A stretch of DNA of 34,966 bases from Acidobacteriota bacterium (lineage in GTDB: Bacteria > Acidobacteriota > Blastocatellia > Pyrinomonadales > Pyrinomonadaceae): contig JAFDVJ010000005.1 of NCBI GenBank assembly GCA_018269075.1, positions 131,508 to 166,473 on the forward strand. Reading direction: 5' to 3'. Shown here piece by piece: positions 8,359-17,900 of this stretch. Each line of letters starts with the position of its first letter. The stretch's first letter is position 1. The notes below the pieces were generated by a model that had not been told where the DNA came from, searched no databases, and saw nothing but the letters and a program-made list of their open reading frames with translations. Both the position numbers and the translations under genes were made by a program.

Positions 8359-8415
8359 AATTTTCACTCTTCTTCGATTGTTAAGATATGCTTTTTCAGC
8401 GGGTTGGGGGCAGGA

Positions 8416-8443
8416 ATTGTGAGAGTTTCCGAAGTCTCACAAT
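8416..8443. promoter_or_regulatory. perfect 9-bp inverted repeat upstream of the small exported-protein operon
   Basis: ATTGTGAGA (8416-8424) and TCTCACAAT (8435-8443) form a perfect 9-bp inverted repeat with a 10-nt loop, about 60 nt upstream of the first gene of the operon. The position fits an operator or a leader hairpin. No T-run follows, so a terminator for glnE is less likely. Confidence 0.4.
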
Positions 8444-8459
8444 CGGGTAGTTTGGGTTT

Positions 8460-8605
8460 TAACGCGAAGACGCAAAGACGCGAAGGCGCAATGATTTTAA
8501 ATGGGGTTTCGATTCCTGAACGGTTTCATCGGCCAAAGTAGGCTTTCGTGGTCGAAACTCCATTCATAAAACCTTTGCGCCTTCGCGCCTCCGCGTCTTT
8601 GCGTT
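8460..8605. repeat. inverted pair of 8-bp arrays (ACGCGAAG) with internal stem
   Basis: The left arm (8460-8491) and the right arm (8574-8605) match as inverted repeats at about 28 of 32 positions; each is built of ACGCGAAG/ACGCAAAG-type units. Inside, AATGGGGTTTCGA (8500-8512) pairs with TCGAAACTCCATT (8552-8564) at 12 of 13 positions. The 146-bp unit could fold into one long hairpin. It lies 13 bp beyond the glnE stop codon. Confidence 0.88.
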
Positions 8606-8617
8606 ACAAACCGGAAT

Positions 8618-11518
8618 CTATCCGAGCACGCTGTCGAAAGCCGCCCGGATTTCGAGGCGGTGAAAGGTCAGCCGTTCGAGGAGCTCGGCGACGGATTCGA
8701 GCTTCATCCGGCCGGCGATCAGGCGGAGCGCCGGCTGATTGGCGACCGGCAGCCGCGTCGAGCGGCCGACCGTCAGGCGCAGATGATGATCGAGCTCGGT
8801 CAGGAACAGATAGCCGTTCGTGAAGGCGTCGAATTCCCCGCGGCCGAGCGAGCCGTTTTCGTACAGGCGTTCGAGCATCGCGTCGGTCGAGCGGCTTTCG
8901 GGATCGTCCGGCACGTCGTCACGGAGCTGCAGATAGCGCATCGCGAAATAGACGTCGAGCATTCCGCCCGCGCCGAACTTGATGTCGATCTCGCGGTGGC
9001 GGCGCGAGGCCGTCTTCTGTTCTTCGAGCCGTTCGCGGATTCGCCGCGCCTCGCTTTTGAGCTCGGCGCGGTCGGCCTGCCGCGCCCGCTCGTGGACGAT
9101 CCGGCGGGCTTCGCGTTCGACGTCCTCGCCGAGCCCGGAATCGCCGCCGACGGCCCGCAGCTTGATGTAGGCGAGCCATTCCCAGACGGCCGCGCGGTTG
9201 GCGAGATAATCGAGAAACGCGCGCCGCCCCGACGAAGCCGCGCCGTTCTTGCCGTCCGGCCGGAGCCGCAGATCGACCCGGTAAAGACTGCCCTCGCGCG
9301 TCATCGCCGAAAGCGTCGTGACGAAGAGTTCGACGGCCCGGCTTTGGAAGCGAGAAGAGGAGAGGAGGAGAGGAGGAGAAGAGGAGACGGATTCACTTGA
9401 CGAGGATTCCGTTTCGCCCGATCCATCCACAGTTTTGTCTTCTCCTCTCCTCTTCTCCTCTTCTCCTCTTCTCCTCTTCTCCCCTTCTCCCGTTCTCTCC
9501 TTCTGCAAATCGTCCTCATAAACCAGCACCAGATCCAGATCCGAGCCGTAATCCATCCCGCGGCCGCCGAGTTTGCCGAGACCGAGGACCGCGAAGCGAA
9601 AATCGTCGATTTTGGCGGAAAAGCGGTTTTCGAGCTCGTCGCGGGTGATCAGGAGCGCCGCTTCGAGGCTCGCTTCGGCCAGCCGCGTCTGGAGTTTCTT
9701 GACCAGCTTGCGGTCGATTTTCTCGAAGACGTCGTAGACGACGAGTTCGAGCAGGCAGGCCGCCCATTTACGGCGGAGCGCGGCGAGCCGGTGCGCGAAA
9801 TCGTTTTCGGCCCGGACGGCGGCAAGCAGCAGCGCGGCGTAATCTTTTTCGACGATCGCATTCGCGACGTCCGGCAGTTCCGCGATCAGCGCCGGATTGG
9901 CGGCGACGAGGGCCGCGAACGGCGGCGAGACGACGGCCAGCCGTTCGAGCTTGGCGAGCGTTTCGCCGTCGAGCACGATGTTCAGATCGGATTTTTCGAG
10001 CGAGGCGAGGATCGGTTTGACGGCGTGGTCGGGCGCGATCGCCGAAAAGACCGAATCGGTCGTTTCGTCCTCGGTTTCGTAAAAATCGGCGACCGTTTCG
10101 GACAGCTCGGCGGGCCGTCCCGGCGATTTCGGTCTTTCCGGATTCCGGACGGCCAAAACCCGTCGGTAAACGCGGTGGACATTGCCCGTGTGACAGTCGA
10201 GTGCGGCTTCGAAACCGGCCGGTTCGGCAAAATTCATCCGCCGGCCGAAGAGCGCACGCCGCGCCGGGTCGTCGGGGACGAGATGCGTCTGCAGACCGTT
10301 TTCCATCTGCAGCAGATGTTCGAGCCGGCGCAGAAAATCGTAGGCCGCGAAGAGCTCGGTCAGTTCCTTCTCGGTCAACAGCCGGCGGTCGGCGAGCCGC
10401 GTCAGCGTGATCAGCGTGTGCGACGAACGGAGCCATTCGTCGCGGCCGCCGTGGGCGAGCTGCAGCGCCTGGGCGATGAATTCGATCTCGCGGATGCCGC
10501 CGCGCCCGAGCTTGACGTCGAACCCGCGGTCCGACGCTTTTTCGAGGTTGATTTGTTCCTTTGAGTGCCTGACGTTTTCGAGCGCGGCTTCGACCGACTG
10601 GTCTCTGGAAAAGACGAAATCCTCGATTTCCCGGTAAAATTCGCGAAACAGTCCGGCATCGCCGGCGCTCGCGCGGGCGCGGATCATAACCTGCCGCTCC
10701 CAGCCGCGGGCCTCGGTCCGGTAATAGCGGACCGTGTCTTTGACCGACAGCGCGAGCGCGCCGATCCGGCCGTGCGGGCGAAGCCGGAGATCGACCCGGT
10801 AGGCCGCGCCCTCGCCGGTCTGACGGCCGACGAGCTTCGTCACGAATTCGGCGAGCTTGACGAAATACTCGCGGTTCGTGACCTCGCCCTTCGCGCCGCG
10901 GCCGGACGTTTTCCCGTCGGCCGAATAGAGAAACAGGAGATCGATGTCGGACGCGTAATTGAGCTCCTTCGAGCCGAGCTTGCCGAGGCTGACGACACAG
11001 AACCCGGCCGTCTTCGCGCGGCCTTTGGGATCGGTCTCGAGCGGCGGGCCGAAGCGGTTGTCGAGCTCCTGCCGGGCGAGCCGCAGCGCGTATTCGAGAA
11101 TCGCGTCGGCGAGATTCGAGATTTCCTCGGTGATCTCGGCGATGTTCGTCAGACCGCGGAGATCGTGCAGAAAGATCCGCAGCAGCTCGCGGCGGCGAAA
11201 ACGGGCGAGCAGGACCTGCGGCTCGACGGTCGAATTCATCAGCGAAAAACGGGCCAGCGCTTCGAGCAGCTCCTCCTTGTCGCGGATCTTCGAATCGGCG
11301 CGGCGGCGGTTGAGCCACGCGAAATAGCCAGGATTCTGCAAAAGCGTCGTCGCGAGCAGCGGGCTGTCCGAGACGATCGCCAGCACGTCCGAAAGCAGGC
11401 CCTCGTTTTTCAGAAGCCGGTTGAGCTGCGCCGGATTAAGCTCGCCGAGCCGGTCGAGAAACCGCCGCGCCGCTTCCGGATCGGGCAGTTCGGGGATGAG
11501 TGAATCGAGAGTATTCAT
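8618..11518 (-). CDS. glnE: bifunctional glutamine synthetase adenylyltransferase/removase
   Basis: A 966-residue GlnE that attaches AMP to, and removes it from, a tyrosine of glutamine synthetase, tuning its activity to nitrogen state (signalled by PII in known systems). Both nucleotidyltransferase halves are present: GSKELNYASDIDLLF (about 180-195) in the N-terminal half and GGRGMDYGSDLDLVLVYED (about 648-668) in the C-terminal half, each with the catalytic D-x-D. Conserved RVDLRLRPHG and RVDLRLRPDG segments follow each site. The length is close to the usual ~950. Residues about 673-724 are an insertion of charged then serine-rich low complexity encoded by a repeat element (9352-9501), placed just after the second active-site motif; the frame is kept. 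No Shine-Dalgarno precedes the ATG at 11518, because repeat DNA abuts it. Confidence 0.96.
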   Translation of the reverse strand: MNTLDSLIPELPDPEAARRFLDRLGELNPAQLNRLLKNEGLLSDVLAIVSDSPLLATTLLQNPGYFAWLNRRRADSKIRDKEELLEALARFSLMNSTVEPQVLLARFRRRELLRIFLHDLRGLTNIAEITEEISNLADAILEYALRLARQELDNRFGPPLETDPKGRAKTAGFCVVSLGKLGSKELNYASDIDLLFLYSADGKTSGRGAKGEVTNREYFVKLAEFVTKLVGRQTGEGAAYRVDLRLRPHGRIGALALSVKDTVRYYRTEARGWERQVMIRARASAGDAGLFREFYREIEDFVFSRDQSVEAALENVRHSKEQINLEKASDRGFDVKLGRGGIREIEFIAQALQLAHGGRDEWLRSSHTLITLTRLADRRLLTEKELTELFAAYDFLRRLEHLLQMENGLQTHLVPDDPARRALFGRRMNFAEPAGFEAALDCHTGNVHRVYRRVLAVRNPERPKSPGRPAELSETVADFYETEDETTDSVFSAIAPDHAVKPILASLEKSDLNIVLDGETLAKLERLAVVSPPFAALVAANPALIAELPDVANAIVEKDYAALLLAAVRAENDFAHRLAALRRKWAACLLELVVYDVFEKIDRKLVKKLQTRLAEASLEAALLITRDELENRFSAKIDDFRFAVLGLGKLGGRGMDYGSDLDLVLVYEDDLQKERTGEGEKRRRGEEEKRRGEDKTVDGSGETESSSSESVSSSPPLLLSSSRFQSRAVELFVTTLSAMTREGSLYRVDLRLRPDGKNGAASSGRRAFLDYLANRAAVWEWLAYIKLRAVGGDSGLGEDVEREARRIVHERARQADRAELKSEARRIRERLEEQKTASRRHREIDIKFGAGGMLDVYFAMRYLQLRDDVPDDPESRSTDAMLERLYENGSLGRGEFDAFTNGYLFLTELDHHLRLTVGRSTRLPVANQPALRLIAGRMKLESVAELLERLTFHRLEIRAAFDSVLG
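9352..9501. repeat. inverted pair of 9-bp arrays (GAGAAGAGG) inside glnE
   Basis: A purine-rich arm on the plus strand (9352-9388, GAGAAGAGG/GAGGAGAGG units) and a pyrimidine-rich arm (9438-9500, complementary units, about seven copies) flank a 49-bp spacer. The total of about 150 bp is exactly 50 codons. The units are 9 bp, so copy-number change would not shift the glnE frame. The architecture is the same as that of the intergenic elements in this window. Confidence 0.9.
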
Positions 11519-11937
11519 TGATGTCGGATGTCGGATGTGCGATGTCGGAATGCTCGAAAAACAAACTGCCCGATCGCGGCAATTTCAAGACCCGAGCCGG
11601 AAATCCCGATGCACAGTCTGTTATTTCAAAACCGTATTCGATCGTATTTCGCTTGACCTTATTTTAACAGACGCCGGGAAAGCCCGCACGTCCGGGGCAA
11701 AACCCCGGAAGCGGTTTAGCGACCGAATCGGAAGATAATTATTGTTTGTTGATGATTTGAGTTTTGATCTTTGGCCTTCGATCTTCGATCCCGGGTTTTC
11801 TTTCAAGGCCAAAAACCGAAGATCGATGATCGATAACCCTGCCCGTTGGAATCGGTCCGGGAAAAACAAAAGGAGAGGCGGGCCGGTTCACGATCCGTCT
11901 CTCCTTTTTGTTTTTTACAAGCCGGCGGCCCTTCCGT
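11519..11937. other. intergenic region upstream of glnE with repeats
   Basis: Directly abutting the glnE start codon are about four GATGTCG heptamers (11520-11549). At about 11755-11838 is a degenerate inverted pair built of TTCGATC/TTTGATC units around a short centre. The terminator of the upstream giant gene occupies 11862-11916. No coding sequence is supported, and I could not identify a convincing glnE promoter. Confidence 0.6.
11862..11916 (-). terminator. rho-independent terminator of the 2200-aa gene
   Basis: About 22 nt past the stop codon (minus strand) the sequence folds into a long stem: AAAAACAAAAGGAGAGGCGG (11862-11881) pairs with CCGTCTCTCCTTTTTG (11895-11910), with A and T tracts on either side. 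It would work in both directions, with the T-rich side AGGAG...TTTTGTTTTT on the minus strand. Confidence 0.85.
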
Positions 11938-14900
11938 TTACTGGCTGTCGGCCGTGAAGTCGGCGTCGGCGACGTTGTCCACGAGGCTGATCACCCGGCT
12001 CGGGTTCGCGAACACGTACCGTTTCGAGATCACCGTCACGACGTAATTTTCGCCGACCGGCAGGTCCGTGATCCGATAATTGCCGAAACTTCCCGTTCGC
12101 ACAAACCGCGGTTCCGTCAGACTTCCGCCCGTCACCATCACCGTCGCGTTGCGGATGCCTTCGCCCGCACCGGTCGTCACCCGGCCCGCGATCTCCGCGT
12201 TCGCCGCCGTCGGCACGGCCCGGCCGACGCCCCACAGCGAGAACGCCGAGACGTTCGGCGCCGTCGCCGTGTTCGCGCCCGCGTTGACCGTGCTGCCCGG
12301 ATAGTCGGCCGTCGTCGAGCCGGAACGCCGCAGAACGTTGAACCCGGTTTCCGTGCCGACGATGTCCTGATCGAGATAATGGAACGTCAGATCGGCCGTC
12401 AGCACGCCCGCTCCGACCTTCGTGATGTCCCAGTACCGCGACACCGACTCCGTCGGATTCGCGCCCACCAGCGTGCCGTCGACGACCGTCGCCGTCAGCG
12501 CGACCGGGAATCCGCCCGCCGTCACGTTGACGTCGACCGGCGTAAACTCCGGCGGCGGCAGGAAGCCCGGCCCGGTCGGCCGCGCCTTGCCGGCAAACGC
12601 GTTGTCCGGCGTCGTGCCGACCGGGAACGAGAACGACCCCGCCGCGCAGAACTGTTTCTCGACCGTTCCGACGACGTAGTTCGCGCCGCCCGCGCCCGTC
12701 ACGACCGCACTGCAGCCGAGCGTCAGCGTGTTCGCGCCCGTGTTGAGCTGTCCGCCCGCCAGAGTGAGCGTGCCGTTGACCGTCGCATTGCCGTTCAGCG
12801 TAAAGCCGTCGCCGACGACCAGATTGTCGAACGTGTTGATGACGCTGACGTCGATCGTCCCGCCGGAACCGACCGTGAACAGATTGCGCGTGCCGCCGGC
12901 GATCGTGCCGCCCGCCGGGTTGGCTGACGAATTGCCGGCCGCGTCGTCCGCCGAGACGTAGTAGGAAACCGTGCCCGGGCTGGTTTGCGGCGGAACGCCG
13001 AAGCCGGCCGCGATCGTACACGACCAGGTCGTGCCGCTGACGAACGTGCAGGGATTGGTCACCGAACCGCTCACCCCGCTGTTGTTGGCCCAGACGACCG
13101 TCACGGCCGTCACGCCGACGTTGTCGGTCGCGGTCACGTTGAACGTCCGGTTGGAAGTCGCCGCGATGTTCGAGAGCGGCGCATACGTGACGGTCGGCGG
13201 CGCCGTGTCGAGATCGTCGTTCAGGATCGTTCCGACCGCCTGATTGTCCGCGATCGTACAATCCGTGCAGGTCGTGACGTTAATTAAAAACGTCTCGTTC
13301 GGTTCCGGTGTCGTATCGCCGTTGACCGAAATCGCCAATCCCCCGTAGGTCGTGACCGTGCGATTGACATCCGCCGGCGCGGACACCGCCGTCGTAACAA
13401 GGGCGGTATAGTCCGAAGGCGCGGACGCCGTGCCGTCGGCCGACGCGATCAGGAATCCGGCCGTGACTTCCGAAGCGCCGGTGACGGTAATGCCGAAACC
13501 GAAATTCGTCGTGCCGGCATTGCCCTCGGCCTGCGCGACATCGCCGATCGCAACGGTCGGCGCGGCGTCGTCGTTGTTGATCGTGACGGTCGCCGGGTTC
13601 GGCGTGCCGAGCGTCACGCTGCCCGAACCGATCGAGAGCGTCGCGTCGAAGGTCTGCGCCGCTTCATAGACGGCATCGTTGCAGATCGGCACGGTGAAGG
13701 TCTTGCTGGCCGCGTCGCCGTCGGCGAAGCTGACCGAGCCGCCGGCGTTGACGTAGTCCTCGCCGGGCGTGCCGCAGGCGGCCGTGCCGGTCGCGGTGCC
13801 GCCGCCGAGGGTGTAGTTGACGGTCGCTGCGCCGCCCGAACCGCCGGTGCGGGTGACCGTCAGCGTGACGGTCGGCGTGCCTTCGGTCACCGAATAGGTC
13901 GCCGCCGAGAACTGAACCGTGCCCGGCTGGGACACTTCGTCGGCCCCGATGTCGTAGGCCGCGCCCTGCGGACGCGTTTCGCCGTCGAAGTCGTTCGTCA
14001 CCGAAGGAACGGTCGCGCCGGTATTGAATTCCGGTGCCGCCGCGGTAATATGCAGATCGGAGGCCGTCGCGAACGGGACCGCGCCGGTCGAAGCGATCGA
14101 CGCGTTATCGTTGGTCGCGGCCGGCGAGAGCGTGCCGGTGTAGGCCGCGAGCGCCGGCAGCGTCGTAAAGAAGTTCGTGCCGGCGGTCGTGCCGACCTGC
14201 CCGGCACCGGCGCGGGCCGCATCGGTTCCGTAATAGTAGGAATTGTTGTTCCACGTCAGGTTCATCGCCGAAGTGCCGGCCGACGGCAGAAAGACCGCGA
14301 CGTTGGCGACCGAGGTCGTGCCGCCGGTGATGTTGTTCGCGAGAATGTTGTTGCGAATGTCCATCCCGGTCGAGGTCGTCGCGACCACCCCGAGCGCCGC
14401 CGTCAGCAGGCTCGTCGTCGCCGTTCCGGCGCGCGCGCCGTAAAGATTGACCGAGTTGCCGGCGATGACGTGGCCGGTGCCGGCGCCGACGCGGATGCCG
14501 AAAATGCCGAAGGTCGTCGAGAACGCCGAGCCGCCCGTCATATCGCCGGTAATATTGCTGACGAAATTGTTTCTGACGGCGATATTGTTACCCCCGCTGA
14601 TATCAATCCCGTAAGCGCCGAACGTGCCGGTGTTGGTATTGTTGACCCCCGTCACGCTGTTTCTCTCGATCACGAGATCGGACGTCGCGCCTGCGACCAC
14701 GATGCCGCGAACCTGCGTGCCGCCGCTCGTGCTGATCGCCGAGACGGTGTTTCGGGCGACGAGATTGTTCGTCGCCGCAACGCTGCTCGTCACGTTGATC
14801 CCGATCGGGGCGAAAGCCCCGGTTCCGGTGTAGCCGATCGTCGACACCGTGTTGCCCGAAACGGTCGCGTTGATCGTTCCCGTCGCCAGCCAGATGCCGA

Positions 14901-17900
14901 CGTCGTTTTCATCGTTCGTGGTGTTGAAGCTGCCGACCGTATTATTGGTCACCGTCGCGCCGTTGACGCCCTGCATGTAGAGCCCGACATTGCGGATCGC
15001 GTTGGCGCCGCTCGTGTTGAGGGTGTTCTGCGTGTAAACCAGGTTCGCGCCGTTCGCGGGCGTCGTGCCGCCCGTCGCGAAGGCGCCGACGAAGGCCTTC
15101 TGGATATCGTTGTTCTGGATCGTGATGCCGTTGAAGAACCCGGCCGAGCCGACCGTCGCCGCATCGGAGATGACGACCGCCGAGCTCGTGTTGAGGCCGT
15201 TGACGACCACGCAGTTCTTGAGCGTTCCGTTGGTGATCGGCGTCGTGCCGACCGAACCGAACAGGACCACGCTCGGCGAGGTCGTGCCGGTACTGACGAG
15301 GTTCAGGCTGCGGTCGGTGCCGCCCGAAAGACTGCCGTCGATCGTCACGTTGTTCGCGCCGCTGAGCCGGATCATCACGGTGGCCGCCGCCGTGCTCGTG
15401 ATCGTCCGCACGCCGCCGCTCGGTTTGATCAGTATCGAGAAGCCGGCGGCGTAACTATTGAGCGCGACCGTGCCCGATTCGGCGGTCAGATCGCTGGTCA
15501 CGTTGATCGTGATATTGCCGGTCACCTCGTTGTTGTTGATCGCTTCGAAAACGCCGCCCGTGTTGGTCAGCGACGTATAGGTCTCGCCCGTTCCGACATT
15601 GAGCGAACCGGAAATCGTCCCCGTGATCGAATACTGGTTCGGCGTCGTCGGAGCCGTGGTGACCGTATTGACGTTCGTTCCCGCAAAGCCCGCGTTCGGA
15701 TTCGCGGCGAGATTGCCGAGCGTGTCCTGCGCGACGACGTAATAGCGGATCACGTCCGCGACGGCGACGCCGCCGAGGAGCGAATAATCGATCGTGCAGT
15801 TCCACGTGCCGCTATTGACCGTGCCCGAAGCCAGCGCGCAGGCGGTCGAGGAATAAGTGCCGGCGTTTTTGTTGAAATAAATGCGCGGCGCGCTGCCGCC
15901 GGTCGCGACGCCCGTCGTGTCGGTGAGCGTGACCGTCTGGATGCGGTTCGCCGTGCTCGACGTGTTGCCGAGCGGCGTGTAAGTAATGACAGGCGCGGAA
16001 ACATCGAGGCCGATATAGTTTCCGGCGTCCGCGCCGATATCGACCGGCGTCAGCGCGCTCCGGGTCTGGCCGTCGAAATCGAGTGTCACGCCGACGTCCA
16101 CGCCGTTGCCTTCGGCGACGGTTGCGACCGCCGCGTTCAGATGCAGATCGGGCGTCGCGGCGGCCGGCGCGAGATACTGCGGGTTCGATTCGAAGCTCGC
16201 CGCGTCCTGCCCGACGGCCGTTTTCCAGGCCGCGAGATTGGCGACGTCCAAAGAGTTAAAGAAACCGAAGACGGCGCCCGTGCCGTTTGCGAAATAGAGG
16301 TTGTTATTGATCGTCAGGCCGGTCGGGTTGGCCGCCGTGCCGTTGATCTTGATCGCGTAATTCTTGCCGCTCGCGCCCGAATTGTTGCGGGCGTTAAAGA
16401 AAATATTGTCGCGGAACGAGCGGGTGTTGGTCGTCTGTGTACCGTTGAAGGCGTAGGACGCGCCGGTGCCGGCCGTCGGCGAGCCGCCGATATAGACGCT
16501 GTTATGGAAAAACTGATCCGTCCCGAGCGCCTCGTTGATACCGTTGACGCCGGTCGTCGAGCCGTTCGCGGCCGTCCCCCCGAGCGCGTTGTCGATGCCC
16601 GCGCCGAGCGCGATCATATTGTTGCGATACTGCGTGGTGCCGCCGGCGACGCGGATGCCGTTGACTTCGGCCGTCAGGCTGTTGGTCGCCGCCGTAATGC
16701 CGTAGATCAGATTGCGTTCGACCGTGTTCGCCGTCGCGCCCGTAAACTGCAGGCCGGTGACGACGCTCGCGGCGGTCGCGTTGGTATTCGACAAATTGAA
16801 GATCGTGTTTTGCGAAAGCGTATGATTCGGCGACGTGGCCGTGATGTTGATGCCGATCACGGAAGCGCTGGCCGTCGTGCCGGTTCCGATGTTGGTGGTC
16901 AAATTGCGGACCGTATTCGAGGTCAGGACGGCCGGCGCATTCGAGGTAAACATGCCCTCGACCTGCGAACTCGTTCCGGTGGCGCTCAATTGAATCGAGT
17001 TTGAAACAGAGCCGCCGACCGTGTTGGACGCCGCGTTCCAGGTCGCCGTCGAGCCGGTAAAGGCTCGCATCCCGATCAGCAGGAAGGTGCCGGAAGCGCC
17101 GAGGTTCGTCACCGAGATGCCGCCGACGGTGTTGTTGTTCGCCGTCCACGCGTTCGAGGTGAAGTTGTGGATGCCGTAAACATCGGTCGAGCTCGTCGTC
17201 GTCGTCGAAAAGGTGAGTGAGCCGGTCGCGCTCTGGCTGCCGACGGTATTGCCGTTCGAGACGATATTGCCTTCCTGCAGCAGGATCGCGGTGAACGGGC
17301 TCGCCGTCGTCGTGCCGCTGCCCGTAACGCCGGTCATACTGACGGCCGCGACGGTATTGTTGTTGACGTTGGTGGTCGTGCCGGCCACGATCCCGCTAAA
17401 CAAAATGCCGACGAATTTCGCGCCGGTGCCGGCGCCGGTCAGCGTGTAGGTGCCGGTCTGCGTGTTCGAGGCGTAGCCGACGATGTTGCCGGTGATCGTG
17501 AACCCCTGCGCGCCGCTCGTCGCGGTCGTGTTGCCGATGTTGATCGCGTTATGCAGGGAGCCGGTCGTCCAGGTTCGTGTTGCGGTCTGGTAGAAGCGGT
17601 TGTTGGTGATCGTCCACGCATTGCAGCCGCCGTTGGTCGCGATGCCGGCGCTCGTCACGGCCGCGCCGAAATAGTCGAAGATGTTGTTGTTGTCGATGAC
17701 GTTGCCGCTGTTGCCGATCGCGGTCGTCGTCGTCGAGCCGTTGCCGAGAATGGCTTTCGTCGGCAGGTTCGCGCCGGCCGGGCCGATGTTGTTGTTCGAG
17801 ATCGTGTTGTTGTCGTTGCCGTTGGCGGTGACCGCGTCGGTCGAAAAGAAAACGGTCGCGCCGTTGGTCGCAACGGACGAGGCGACCGAGCCGAGCAGCG

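Noticed and set aside
14050..17004. Plus-strand open frame of 984 codons opposite the 2200-aa gene
   Set aside because: Mirror of the real beta-helix gene; composition and lack of domains argue against coding.
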